A stretch of DNA of 38,443 nucleotides, from NCBI RefSeq assembly GCF_004348415.1, contig NZ_SMKI01000008.1, positions 1 through 38,443 on the forward strand, written 5' to 3'. The DNA is from Streptomyces hainanensis (GTDB taxonomy: Bacteria > Actinomycetota > Actinomycetes > Streptomycetales > Streptomycetaceae). Within the stretch, counting starts at the first letter, position 1. Every line of letters starts with the position of its first letter. Under the pieces are notes generated by a model, which was not told the DNA's origin, searched no databases, and was given only the letters and a program-made list of their open reading frames with translations. The translations under genes and the position numbers were made by a program. This document shows positions 14,973 to 23,778 of this stretch, piece by piece.

Positions 14973-15935
14973 TCACCGGCTCCCGGTCCCCGACGCCGCC
15001 CGGAGGCGGTCGGCCAGCACGCCGATCCGCTCGACCAGTTCCGGCGGCTCGTGCGCCTCGAACCCGACGTCCGCCAGGGCGACCCACACGACGATCTCGT
15101 CGAGGCTGTTCGCGCCGCACCTGAGGACGCAGGTCTCCGCGTCGAGCGGCTCCACCGTCCCCACCGTCGGCGCGATGCGCCGGGCCACGGTCTGCGCCGG
15201 GGCGTGCAGGGTGAGGCGCGCCCGGTAGCGGTACGGAGCGCTGGAGACGGCGCGGGAGGTGTAGGCCGCGAGGTCCTCGGCCGGCGGGTCCCGGGGGGCG
15301 AAACGCGGCCCGTTCGGCGTCCTCGGCCGCAGCCGGTCGACCCGGTAGGTCCGCCAGTCCGCCCGGTCGACGTCCCAGCCCACGAGGTACCACCGGCGCC
15401 CGGAGTGCACGAGGCGGTGGGGCTCGGTCGCGCGGCGGCTCTCCTCCCCCTGGTGCGAGCGGTAGTCGAACCGCAGCACCTCGTGGTCCCGGCAGGCCGC
15501 GGCGATGGTGGTCAGTACCTCGGCGTCCACCGGTGCCGCCCCTCCGGCCATGGGCACGGTCATCGACCGCAGCGCGTGGACGCGGCGCCGCAGGCGTGGG
15601 GGCAGCACCTGCTCGAGCTTGGCGAGCGCCTGTACGGACGCCTCCTCGATCCCGGCGACCGAGCCGCCGGCGGCCGTCCGCAGCCCGACCGCGACGGCGA
15701 CCGCCTCGTCGTCGTCGAGCAGCAGCGGGGGCAGGTCGGACCCGGCGCCCAGCCGGTAGCCGGGGGTGCCGGCCGTGGCGTGCACGGGATAGCCCAGTTC
15801 CCGCAGTCGGTCCACGTCCCGCCGTACGGTGCGCGTCGTGACGTCGAGCCGCGCCGCCAGCTCCGGGCCCGACCAGTCCCGGTGGGCCTGGAGGAGGGAG
15901 AGCAGTCTGAGAAGTCGAGCCGAGGTCTCCAGCAT
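14973..15935 (-). CDS. WYL-domain (YafY-type) transcriptional regulator
   Basis: This protein of about 320 residues has an N-terminal winged helix (HTH_11/DeoR-like) with RLDVTTRTVRRDVDRLRELGYPV at residues ~27-50, followed by the WYL domain with RWYLVGWDVDRADWRTYRVDR near residue 190, and a C-terminal extension (WCX). WYL regulators sense ligands or single-stranded nucleic acid and often regulate the divergent gene, here an epoxide hydrolase. I chose ATG 15935 over ATG 15944: a GCAGGA lies eight bases before it, and with this start the distance to the intergenic inverted repeat is 21 bases, exactly as in the paralogous WYL gene at 23779. The two WYL proteins share the N-terminal SARLLxLLSLLQ and are clearly paralogues. 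Confidence 0.9.
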   Translation of the reverse strand: MLETSARLLRLLSLLQAHRDWSGPELAARLDVTTRTVRRDVDRLRELGYPVHATAGTPGYRLGAGSDLPPLLLDDDEAVAVAVGLRTAAGGSVAGIEEASVQALAKLEQVLPPRLRRRVHALRSMTVPMAGGAAPVDAEVLTTIAAACRDHEVLRFDYRSHQGEESRRATEPHRLVHSGRRWYLVGWDVDRADWRTYRVDRLRPRTPNGPRFAPRDPPAEDLAAYTSRAVSSAPYRYRARLTLHAPAQTVARRIAPTVGTVEPLDAETCVLRCGANSLDEIVVWVALADVGFEAHEPPELVERIGVLADRLRAASGTGSR

Positions 15936-15956
15936 GCGCTCCATCCTGCCGTCCCC

Positions 15957-15977
15957 CTAGGACCGAATCCGTCCTAG
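15957..15977. promoter_or_regulatory. Inverted repeat CTAGGAC-N7-GTCCTAG, candidate WYL operator
   Basis: The 7-bp arms at 15957-15963 and 15971-15977 are perfect inverted copies with a 7-base spacer. The element sits symmetrically in the gap, 21 bases from each of the divergent starts (15935 and 15999). A further TCCTAG half-site is at 15983-15988. The likely binder is the WYL regulator; this is inference from position and symmetry. Confidence 0.65.
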
Positions 15978-15998
15978 CCGGCTCCTAGCGTTCCGGGC

Positions 15999-17141
15999 AT
16001 GACGAGCACGAGCATCAACCCGTTCCGCATCGACGTTCCGCAGGCCGACCTCGACGACCTCCGCGACCGCCTGGCCCGCACCCGCTGGCCTGACGAGCTG
16101 CCCGGCACCGGCTGGTCGTACGGCGTCCCCACCTCGTACGCGAGGGAGTTGGCCGAGTACTGGCGGACCGCGTTCGACTGGCGGAAGCAGGAGGCGGCGC
16201 TCAACGCGTACCCGCAGTTCACCACCGGGATCGACGGGCAGAACATCCACTTCCTGCACGTCCGCTCCCCCGAGCCGGACGCGCTTCCGCTGATCCTGAC
16301 GCACGGCTGGCCGGGCTCGGTCGTCGAGTTCACGAAGGTCGTCGGCCCGCTCACCGATCCCCGTGCGCACGGCGGCGACCCGGCCGACGCCTTCCATGTG
16401 GTGGCGCCCTCGCTGCCCGGTTTCGGGTTCTCGGGGCCCACCCGCGAGACCGGTTGGAGCCCGAGCCGGGTGGCCCGCGCCTGGGCCGAGCTGATGCGCC
16501 GCCTCGGCTACGACCGGTACGGCGCCCAGGGCGGCGACACCGGCGCGGTGGTCTCCCCCGAACTCGGCCGCGTCGCGCCCGAGCACGTCGTCGGCGTCCA
16601 CGTCAACGGCGCGCTGGGCTTCCCGACCTTCGCCCCCGACGAGTCGGAGGGGCTCACCGCGGCGGAGTTGTCCCGGCTCGCCGAGTACACGAACCAGGAC
16701 CGCGCCGGCTACGCCATGATCCAGTCCACCCGCCCGCAGACGCTGGCCTTCGGCCTGCACGACTCCCCCGCCGGCCAACTGGCCTGGATCGTGGAGAAGT
16801 TCAAGGAGTGGACCGACCCCGCCCACGAGCTTCCCGAGGAGGCCGTGGATCGCGACCAGTTGCTCACCGACGTCACCGTGTACTGGCTCACCGGCACCGC
16901 GGCCTCGTCCGCCCGCCTCTACCGGGAGGGCTCGGCCGACTGGGGCCGGCCCGTCGAGCGGTCGGAGGTGCCCACCGGGGTGGCGGTGTTCCCCGGCGAC
17001 GCCGCTGTCCGCCGTGTCGCCGAACGCGAGCACCACGTCGTCCACTGGTCGGAGTTCGACCGGGGCGGCCACTTCGCCGCGATGGAGGCGCCCGACCTGC
17101 TGGTCGCCGACGTCCGGGCGTTCTTCCGGCGGGTCCGCTGA
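15999..17141 (+). CDS. Epoxide hydrolase (EHN plus alpha/beta hydrolase)
   Basis: This 380-residue protein has the N-terminal EHN domain ([28 protein letters not shown] pattern, residues 5-33) followed by an alpha/beta hydrolase core: the oxyanion motif HGWPGS near residue 104, the nucleophile elbow GGDTGA near residue 180 with Asp as nucleophile, and the catalytic His in [10 protein letters not shown] near residue 362. The pattern is that of microsomal-type epoxide hydrolases that add water to epoxides. The [10 protein letters not shown] segment is diagnostic. It is divergent from a WYL regulator across a 21-bp inverted repeat and is probably its target. Confidence 0.93.
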   Translation: MTSTSINPFRIDVPQADLDDLRDRLARTRWPDELPGTGWSYGVPTSYARELAEYWRTAFDWRKQEAALNAYPQFTTGIDGQNIHFLHVRSPEPDALPLILTHGWPGSVVEFTKVVGPLTDPRAHGGDPADAFHVVAPSLPGFGFSGPTRETGWSPSRVARAWAELMRRLGYDRYGAQGGDTGAVVSPELGRVAPEHVVGVHVNGALGFPTFAPDESEGLTAAELSRLAEYTNQDRAGYAMIQSTRPQTLAFGLHDSPAGQLAWIVEKFKEWTDPAHELPEEAVDRDQLLTDVTVYWLTGTAASSARLYREGSADWGRPVERSEVPTGVAVFPGDAAVRRVAEREHHVVHWSEFDRGGHFAAMEAPDLLVADVRAFFRRVR

Positions 17142-17159
17142 CCCTGCCCCCTACCGGGG

Positions 17160-17195
17160 GGCGTTCCCGGCGGCCGGGGGGCCGCCGGGGACGCC
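17160..17195. terminator. 16-bp hairpin between epoxide hydrolase and eccC
   Basis: Positions 17160-17175 pair with 17180-17195 around a GGGG loop, with only one T-G wobble in 16 pairs. It lies between two convergent genes, so it likely serves both strands. No T-tract follows on either side. Confidence 0.7.
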
Positions 17196-17202
17196 TCCGG
17201 GA

Positions 17203-20200
17203 TCACGGCGCGGGCGTCGTCACGGTGAACGGGGTGCCGTCGCCGAGGTGCAGGATGCCCTTGCCCGGCGTGGGCTGCTCGACGGCCGCGCTGCGCGGCA
17301 GCTTGGTGCCGATCAGCTCGCCGACCCGGTGGCTGCTCGGCGAGAGCAGCACGCCGCGCCTGGCCTTCTTGACGTCCACCTGCCAGCCGGAGAAGCCGCT
17401 GCCCAGGTCGGCCTCGTCGCCGCCGAGGATCAGGTAACGGCCCAGCTCGGAGCCCTGGTTGAGGATGGTCTTGAGCTCGTCGCCGGCGTCGCAGCGGCGC
17501 AGGTCCTCGCCGTCGTCCATCACGAAGACGATGGGGTCCGCCAGCGAGGAGGTGCCCATCGCCTCGCGCACCTCCTTGTTGGTGAGGTTGTCGCCGGTGA
17601 ACACCTGCACCACGCCCTCCTGGCCGGCCAGTTCGCGCAGCGGCGAGGGCCGGGGGGCGGCGATGACCAGTCGGATGCCGCGCTTCAGGTAGGACTTGGC
17701 GAGCATCGTCAGCACCGTGGAGCGGCCGGACTTGGCCGGGCCGCCGACGACGAACGCCGGGGTGCCCTGCCCGAGGTCGGGGCCGTAGCCCATCAGCTCG
17801 TCGCCGCCGACGCCGACCAGGCCCCAGAGGCGGGACTCGGAGGCCTCCGGGTCGCGCATCTCCCAGGCGTCCTCGAAGGTGAGCCGGCTGGGCAGCACGT
17901 CGACCCGCAGCGGCCGCTTCGCCCGCGGCACGGCCGCGTCCCGCTCGTTGGCCCAGGCGCCGATGGCCTCCAGGGCGGCGGCCTGGGCCTGCCCCGACAG
18001 TTCGTCGGCGAGTACCGCGACCTGGATCTGGGTGGCGACCTGGTTGCGGATCATCCGGCCGTCCGGGATGTTCTCCGGCACCTTGCGGGCGCTGAGGCCG
18101 ACGTTGCTGTAGTCGCCGCGGTCCGGGAGCCGCAGCGCGTACCGGTCCTCGGTGAGGGTGGCGATCCGGCCGGAGAGCACGGAGCGGTCGCCGGCGATGA
18201 TCAGGTGGATACCGACGCTCGCGCCCTCCCGCATCAGGGTGTACAGCTCGTCGGTCAGGGCGCCGTGGTCGATCTCGCCCAGCGTGTTGCCCCAGCCCTC
18301 CCAGCGGTCGAGGAGCACCACGATGTGCGGCAGCCGGTTCTCCTGGGCCGCCACCGAGCGCTGTTCGCTGATGTCGGCGAGGGCGTCCCTGGCCAGCAGC
18401 TCCTGGCGCCGGTCGAGCTCCTGGCGCAGCCGGCGCAGCAGCCGGCGGACCCGCTCGATCTGGGTGCGGCTGACCACGGCGCCGCAGTTGGGCAGCTTGG
18501 TCAGGGCGTTGAGCGCGCCGTTGCCGCAGTCGATGCCGTAGATGTGCACGTCGGCGGCGGAGTGCACCCAGGCGAGGGAGCCGGCGATGGTGCGGAGCAG
18601 CTGGGAGCGGCCGCTGCGCGGCTGGCCGCCGACCAGCATGTGGCTGAAGGTCTTGAAGTCGATGGCCAGCGACCGCCTGGCCTGCTGCTCGGGCAGGTCC
18701 TCGACGCCGAACGGGGCGGCCCGCAACGCGCCGACCGGAACCGGGTGTTCGAGCTCGGCGAGCAGCGTCTTCTCGGGCAGCGCGGGCAGCCACGGGCTGT
18801 GCTGCTTGGGGTAGCCGAGCTGTTGGTCGGCCTCGATGACGGCGTCGACCAGCACCTTGAGGTCGGTGATCTCCTCCTCCTCGGACTTCTGGCCGGCCGG
18901 GCGCCGCAGTTGGGCGCGGCCCAGGTCGTGCCAGTCGAGGCGGCCGAACCAGGGCCGGGAGATCGTGGTGTCGACGGCGCCGGGGCGGCGGCCGCCGACG
19001 CGTCCCGACTGGAACGGCACGAGGGAGGCGTGGCCGAGTCGGACGTAGGCGCGGCCCGGCGTGGACTTGGCGATGAAGCCGGCGTCGGGCGCGTCGATGA
19101 CGTCCGTGGACTCGCTGCCGTCGGTGACCCGCAGCGCGATCCGCAGGTTGGTGTTGGCGCGGATCTCCGGGGAGACGACGCCGCTGGGCCGCTGGGTGGC
19201 GAGCAGCAGGTGGATGCCGAGCGAGCGGCCTCGCTGAGCGATGTTGACCAGGCCCTTCACGAAGTCCGGCAGTTCGCGGACCATCGAGGCGAACTCGTCG
19301 ATGACGATGAGGAGTCGGGGCAGCGGGGGCAGGCTGCCGGGGTTGCGGCGCAGCAGGTCCTGGTAGTCCTCGATGTCCTTGGCGCCGACGCCGGCGAGGA
19401 TGTGCTCGCGGCGGGTCAGCTCGGCGCCGAGCGACGCCAGGGCGCGCTCCACCAGGTAGTTGTCGAGGTCGGTGACCATGCCGACGGTGTGCGGCAGTTG
19501 CACACAGTCCTTGAACGCGGAGCCGCCCTTGTAGTCGACCAGCACGAACGTCATGTTCTCGGGCGTGTTGGCCACGGCGAGTGAGGCGACGATCGTCTGG
19601 AGCAGCTCGGACTTGCCGGAGCCCGTGGTGCCGGCGATCAGGCCGTGCGGGCCGTCGCGGCGCAGGTCGATGGCGAAGGCGCCGTCGTAGGACTCGCCGA
19701 TGACGGCCTCGGTCGACTGGCCGCCGAGCCGCCAACGGGCGGCGATGGCGCCCGAGGAGGGCGGCTCCATCTCGATGACGTCGAGCAGCCGGCTGGACGA
19801 GGGCAGCGCCGCGTCCTCCGACTCGCCGCTGATGTCGCGGATGGGGGCGAGCGAGCGGGACAGCAGCTCGCACCACTCCGGCAGCACCCAGTCGGGGCGC
19901 ACGCCCCTGATCCGCCAGGCGCCGGCCTGTTCGACGCGCAGCCGGTCGGCGACCTGGGTGAGGGTGGAGCTGGCGGGCTGGCCCATGCCGGGCGTCGGCG
20001 GGCCGGCGGCGGGGGCGCCGCCCGGGGTGGCGAGGAAGGTGTGGAAGCCGGTGGCGTAGCCGGCCTGGCGCGGGCCGCTGTCGGCGACCCGGTCCGGGTT
20101 GGGCTCGGCGACGACGACGGCCTGGCACTCGCCGGGCAGGAAGCGCTCCTCGTCGTCCAGGCAGATCGCGAACATGGACGCGTCGCGGCCCTCGGTGAGC

Positions 20201-21753
20201 AGCCGGATGACGCCGGGCAGCGAACGCATCCGCCGGGAGCCGTCGAAGACCACGACGATGTCGGGGTCCTTGAAGGTGGTCTGGCCCTTGCTGCGGGCCT
20301 CCTTGCGGGCCTTCTGGCGGGCGTCGAGCAGGGCGGTCAGCTCGGCGATGCGGGCGCCGATGGTCTCGGCGTCGGTGCCGACCAGCACGTTGGTGTTCTG
20401 CTCGGGCAGCGGGCGGGCGTGCGGCAGCCAGCGCACCCAGTTCCAGCTGTGCTGTCCCGAACCGTCGGTGAGGACGAACAGTTGGACGTCGACGTGGCTG
20501 TGCAGCACGGCGATCTGGCCGACCGCCCAGCGGGCGAGGGCGCGCGCCGTGTCGCCCTGGCCGGCGAAGCCGACGACGCCGAGGGTGCGCAGCGGCAGCG
20601 TGATGGGGGCGTCGGCGATCTTCCACAGGACCTGCCGCTTGTGCTCGTCCTGTTCGGGGTCGTTGAGCATGACCTCCGAGTCGAGCTGGGCGGTGCCGAT
20701 GCGGAGCAGCAGATGGTCGTTGTCGGTGCGGCGGCGCTCCCACAGCCGGGTGCGCGGGCCGGTGGCCTGGGCGAGCACGGTGGCCGGGTCGGGCGCGGCG
20801 TGCCGGCGGGCGAACCGCTCGGCGATCAGCGCGGTCCTGGCGTCGGCCTCGACCCTGGCCTTGCGCGCCCCGTACTCGGCGACCTTCTGGGCGTGGGTGA
20901 CGCGGCCCCGCTTCTTGTCCATGAAGTAGTTGCCCAGCAGCATCACGGGGCTGAGGAACGCCAGCGCCAGGAAGTACCAGCGCCCGGTGAAGGACGCCAT
21001 GGCGACGGCGCCGACGATCGGCAGCAGGGCCATCAGCCAGGGCATCGGCCGGCGTTCGCGCTCCCCGGGGGGCCTCGGCAGGGTGAACTTGGTCTCCCGC
21101 TCGGGCGGCAGCAGCCGGGGTGGCCGGTTGTAGTCGAGGCCCGCGCCGTCCTCCGAGACCTTGAGGGCCGCGTTCGGCGGGCCGTACGGGGTGAGTTCGA
21201 ACAGCGAGTCGCCGATGGCGATCTGCTTGCCGAACTTCCAGTCGGCCCGGTCGCCCTCGTCGTGCGTGAACGGCTCGCCGTCGATCAGCGGCTGCGTCTC
21301 GGTGTAGACGGTGACCTTGGCGGTGGCGTCGGCGGCGACGCGCAGCGTGAAGGCGCGTTCCGGCAGGGTCGGGTCCTGGACGCGGACGTGCACGTTCTGG
21401 CCGCTGCCGACCTCGACCTTGCCGACCCCGACGCGGTGCACGGCGCCGGCCGCCGGGCCGCCGACGACCCGCAGTTCGACGGCGCCGGCCGGCTCGCCCG
21501 GCCAACTGCCGGTGGGGTTGTGGAGGCTGACGACGCTGCCCTCGCGCAGCGACGACTGGGCGAGGGTGAGCGAGGGATCCAGATACTCGCCGTTGGCGAA
21601 GAGATGTACGGGCTCGCCGCCATAGCCGCCGGAGCCCACGACCTGCGCGAACTCCGGGGCCAGATCGGCCAGCTGAGTCTCGGCGGCCGCGTCGACCACC
21701 GTGTCGGCGGCGTGTCCCCCCACCGGGTCGACGACTGTCAGCGTCAGACGCAC
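17203..21753 (-). CDS. eccC: EccC-type FtsK/SpoIIIE ATPase of type VII secretion
   Basis: This protein of about 1516 residues has an N-terminal region with FHA-like features (about residues 1-220), two transmembrane segments at about 240-275, and three FtsK/SpoIIIE ATPase domains. The first has an intact Walker A GTTGSGKSEL near residue 705 and Walker B LLIVIDEFASM. The second (GQPRSGRSQLL near 1040) and third (GGPAKSGRSTVL near 1335) have Arg replacing the P-loop Lys, as in EccC proteins where only the first domain hydrolyses ATP. The start is GTG 21753 behind GGGGAGGAG; the open frame extends to 22002 without support. It diverges from a WXG100-like gene, which is the expected substrate. Further Esx machinery (EccB, EccD, EccE, MycP) is not in this window. 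Confidence 0.93.
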   Translation of the reverse strand: MRLTLTVVDPVGGHAADTVVDAAAETQLADLAPEFAQVVGSGGYGGEPVHLFANGEYLDPSLTLAQSSLREGSVVSLHNPTGSWPGEPAGAVELRVVGGPAAGAVHRVGVGKVEVGSGQNVHVRVQDPTLPERAFTLRVAADATAKVTVYTETQPLIDGEPFTHDEGDRADWKFGKQIAIGDSLFELTPYGPPNAALKVSEDGAGLDYNRPPRLLPPERETKFTLPRPPGERERRPMPWLMALLPIVGAVAMASFTGRWYFLALAFLSPVMLLGNYFMDKKRGRVTHAQKVAEYGARKARVEADARTALIAERFARRHAAPDPATVLAQATGPRTRLWERRRTDNDHLLLRIGTAQLDSEVMLNDPEQDEHKRQVLWKIADAPITLPLRTLGVVGFAGQGDTARALARWAVGQIAVLHSHVDVQLFVLTDGSGQHSWNWVRWLPHARPLPEQNTNVLVGTDAETIGARIAELTALLDARQKARKEARSKGQTTFKDPDIVVVFDGSRRMRSLPGVIRLLTEGRDASMFAICLDDEERFLPGECQAVVVAEPNPDRVADSGPRQAGYATGFHTFLATPGGAPAAGPPTPGMGQPASSTLTQVADRLRVEQAGAWRIRGVRPDWVLPEWCELLSRSLAPIRDISGESEDAALPSSSRLLDVIEMEPPSSGAIAARWRLGGQSTEAVIGESYDGAFAIDLRRDGPHGLIAGTTGSGKSELLQTIVASLAVANTPENMTFVLVDYKGGSAFKDCVQLPHTVGMVTDLDNYLVERALASLGAELTRREHILAGVGAKDIEDYQDLLRRNPGSLPPLPRLLIVIDEFASMVRELPDFVKGLVNIAQRGRSLGIHLLLATQRPSGVVSPEIRANTNLRIALRVTDGSESTDVIDAPDAGFIAKSTPGRAYVRLGHASLVPFQSGRVGGRRPGAVDTTISRPWFGRLDWHDLGRAQLRRPAGQKSEEEEITDLKVLVDAVIEADQQLGYPKQHSPWLPALPEKTLLAELEHPVPVGALRAAPFGVEDLPEQQARRSLAIDFKTFSHMLVGGQPRSGRSQLLRTIAGSLAWVHSAADVHIYGIDCGNGALNALTKLPNCGAVVSRTQIERVRRLLRRLRQELDRRQELLARDALADISEQRSVAAQENRLPHIVVLLDRWEGWGNTLGEIDHGALTDELYTLMREGASVGIHLIIAGDRSVLSGRIATLTEDRYALRLPDRGDYSNVGLSARKVPENIPDGRMIRNQVATQIQVAVLADELSGQAQAAALEAIGAWANERDAAVPRAKRPLRVDVLPSRLTFEDAWEMRDPEASESRLWGLVGVGGDELMGYGPDLGQGTPAFVVGGPAKSGRSTVLTMLAKSYLKRGIRLVIAAPRPSPLRELAGQEGVVQVFTGDNLTNKEVREAMGTSSLADPIVFVMDDGEDLRRCDAGDELKTILNQGSELGRYLILGGDEADLGSGFSGWQVDVKKARRGVLLSPSSHRVGELIGTKLPRSAAVEQPTPGKGILHLGDGTPFTVTTPAP

Positions 21754-22046
21754 GGCGCTCCTCCCCGTTCCTGCCCTACGTTGCCTGCTTGTCCGTGATG
21801 GACATGCCCATAATTGCATCCCCCGGCACGGCGGGATTCGGGCGTGCACGACTGCAACCGCCGCGGCCCGCCTCGCGTCCAGGCTGGTGACGATGGCGCG
21901 GGGGACGACCCTTGACGGGGGTGTCGGCTCGTGCTTCCCGGGCATAGGCTGCCAGGTGCGTGGTTGTGCCGGGAAGTCGGTGCACCGCGTCAGACAGAGC
22001 AATCCCGCGGGGGGACGGGCCTCCGCAGAACGAGGAGGGGGTCTTC

Positions 22047-22343
22047 GTGGCCGACCTGAATATCACTTATGACCAGATGCGGGAAGCCGCCAACCGGCTC
22101 AAGTCCGAGTACCAGACCATGGACGCCAAGCTCGACGAGCTGCGCGGCTACATCGAGGGTCTGATCGAGGACGGTTACTCGGCGCGTTCCGGCCGTGCGT
22201 TCGGCGAGTCCTTCACCGAGTTCACCACCGGTGCCCGGCAGATGCTGGAGGGCCTCGACGGCCTGGGCGGCTTCCTCAACACCGCCGCGGACGCCATGGA
22301 GGAGACCGACACCTCCCTCGAGAGCGGCATCCGCGGCGGCTGA
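22047..22343 (+). CDS. WXG100-family (EsxA/EsxB-like) secreted protein
   Basis: This 98-residue protein starts with GTG at 22047 behind GAGGAGGGGG. It is predicted to form two helices, about residues 8-40 (TYDQMREAANRLKSEYQTMDAKLDEL) and 55-95 (AFGESFTEFTTGARQMLEGLDGL and onward), joined by a loop with DGYSARSG where the WxG motif would sit. Length, two-helix hairpin and position opposite an EccC protein support the WXG100 call, although the tryptophan is replaced. The YxxxD/E-type export signal is not obvious at the C-terminus, which ends in SLESGIRGG. It is a single copy rather than the usual esxA/esxB pair. Confidence 0.82.
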   Translation: MADLNITYDQMREAANRLKSEYQTMDAKLDELRGYIEGLIEDGYSARSGRAFGESFTEFTTGARQMLEGLDGLGGFLNTAADAMEETDTSLESGIRGG

Positions 22344-22420
22344 CCGTCATCCGGTCGCCCGATGCGGGGCGGTGTCGCGGCGCCGGGTGTGCGCCGGGGC
22401 ACCGCCCTTCGGCTTCTCAC

Positions 22421-22439
22421 CGGATCTCCCCGAGATCCG
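22421..22439. terminator. Small perfect hairpin after the WXG100 gene
   Basis: CGGATCTC (22421-22428) and GAGATCCG (22432-22439) pair perfectly around a CCC loop, 78 bases after the WXG100 stop and in the gap to the convergent AlkZ-like gene. There is no T-tract, so the terminator role is tentative. Confidence 0.45.
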
Positions 22440-22582
22440 CCTGAACGCTCCGCTGGAAGAGCCGCCACGGGCCGTTCCTCGTCCGCGGCGCCGTCGTGGC
22501 TGGTCGCCCAGTTCCCCGCGCCCCGCCGGGGCTCCGCCGGACTGAAGCGCCCCGACACCGAAACGGACCGCGCCCGACCTGC

Positions 22583-23683
22583 TCAGTGCGGAGAATCCAT
22601 GACCGTCGCCCGGTCGCTCTCGCCGTCGGAGAGGAACGCGGCCATCCGCCGGCCCTCCTCGGCGACGGCGGCGCGGTCGGTGGGGGCGAGCCGGCGCAGC
22701 GGGGCGACGGTCACGGTGCCGGCGGCGACCGTCCAGGTCGCGGCGACCCGGCCGTCGACCAGCACGACGCGCGCGCCGGCGACCGACAGGCCGCGGTGGG
22801 CGTCGTCGATGATCCGCCCGCGGTCCTGGTAGCCGAGGATCGCGTTGTCGAACGCCGGCAGGAACCGCACCGGCGCGGGCGTCCCGGGATCGGGACGTGG
22901 CGCGTCCGGTAGGTCGAGCAGTTCGCGGCCGTGCTCGTCGCGGAAGGACAGCAGCTCGTCGCGGATCGCCGCCACGGCGGCCGGCATGCCGGCCAGGCCG
23001 CACCAGGCCCGCAGGTCCGCGGTGGTCGCCGGGCCGTACGCGGCCAGATAGCGCCGGACCAGCGCCCGGCCGACCGGGTCGGTGCCGGCCGGTGCCGGCG
23101 GGTCGTTCTCGCGGCCGAGCCAGGCGGCGAGCGGCAGGTAGCGCGCGGCCGCGCCGGTGCGCCACAGCCCGCGCGGCGGCAGCTGCGCCACCGGGACGAG
23201 CGCGACGACCAGCACCTCGCCGAGGGCCCGTGGCGCGGGGGCCGGCCAGCGGTCGGCGACGGCCGCGGCGAGCTCGCGCAGCGAGCGCGGCTCGCCGTCG
23301 GCCAGCACCGCCCGGCCGGCCGCGGCGAGTTCGTCGAGGTCCACGCCGTCGAGTTCGCGGCGGTAGGCCGCGGCCGCGCGCTTCCGCAGCATGGGCTCGT
23401 GCCTGGCCCACCAGGCCACCACGTCGTCGGCGGTGAGCAGGTGCACGGTGCAGCGCATGAGACGGGTGCGCACCACCCGCCGCGCGCTCAACAACTCGTC
23501 GAGCGCTGTGGGGCGGAAATCGCGCAGCCGCGACCAGAGCCCGACGAAGGGCTCCTGCGGCTCCTGGGCCTGGAGGCCACCGAGGTGCGCCACGGCGTCG
23601 AGCGGCGGCAGCTTCGCGCGGTCGAGCAGCAGCTGCCTGGCGAGCGTCGCGCGGTTCAACGCCCGGGCGTCCAGCACGGTCAT
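22583..23683 (-). CDS. AlkZ-like winged-helix (HTH_42) protein, putative DNA glycosylase
   Basis: This protein of about 366 residues belongs to the HTH_42 (DUF1006) family of tandem winged helices. In this family AlkZ and YcaQ unhook alkylated or cross-linked DNA bases. Residues 34-42 read LGGLQAQEP, so the QxQ catalytic motif described for AlkZ-type enzymes is present (Q38, Q40). Other family marks are RLMRCTVHLLTADD near residue 80, WRTGAAARYLPLAAW, and the late PAFDNAILGYQDRGRIIDDAHR. The start is ATG 23683 with GAAAGG about six bases upstream; the longer frame to 23797 runs into the neighbour. It is divergent from a WYL regulator across an inverted repeat. The glycosylase role is a family-level inference; many members are of unknown activity. 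Confidence 0.8.
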   Translation of the reverse strand: MTVLDARALNRATLARQLLLDRAKLPPLDAVAHLGGLQAQEPQEPFVGLWSRLRDFRPTALDELLSARRVVRTRLMRCTVHLLTADDVVAWWARHEPMLRKRAAAAYRRELDGVDLDELAAAGRAVLADGEPRSLRELAAAVADRWPAPAPRALGEVLVVALVPVAQLPPRGLWRTGAAARYLPLAAWLGRENDPPAPAGTDPVGRALVRRYLAAYGPATTADLRAWCGLAGMPAAVAAIRDELLSFRDEHGRELLDLPDAPRPDPGTPAPVRFLPAFDNAILGYQDRGRIIDDAHRGLSVAGARVVLVDGRVAATWTVAAGTVTVAPLRRLAPTDRAAVAEEGRRMAAFLSDGESDRATVMDSPH

Positions 23684-23736
23684 CGAGGGCCTTTCGGTGG
23701 TGCGGTTCGACTGGCACGGGCCACGATCGCAGGAAT

Positions 23737-23757
23737 AGCGGACAGGAAGTGACCGCT
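23737..23757. promoter_or_regulatory. Inverted repeat AGCGGAC-N7-GACCGCT, candidate WYL operator
   Basis: The arms at 23737-23743 and 23751-23757 match at six of seven positions and are separated by seven bases. The geometry (7-7-7) and the 21-base distance to the WYL start are identical to the element at 15957-15977. The shared core is GGAC-N7-G(A/T)CC. It is the likely operator for the divergent WYL regulator and AlkZ-like gene. Confidence 0.6.
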
Positions 23758-23778
23758 TCTCGCGGGAGTATGGGCGCC

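Noticed and set aside
17014-19584. 856-residue open frame on the plus strand opposite the EccC gene
   Set aside because: It is the antisense shadow of the eccC reading frame in GC-rich DNA, with Gly/Ala/Arg/Val-dominated low-complexity sequence and no domain. The frame at 19645-21798 is the same kind of shadow.
21790-21804. TGTCC-N5-GGACA inverted repeat between eccC and the WXG100 gene as an operator
   Set aside because: The arms are only five bases and no regulator is linked, so chance cannot be excluded; not listed as a feature.
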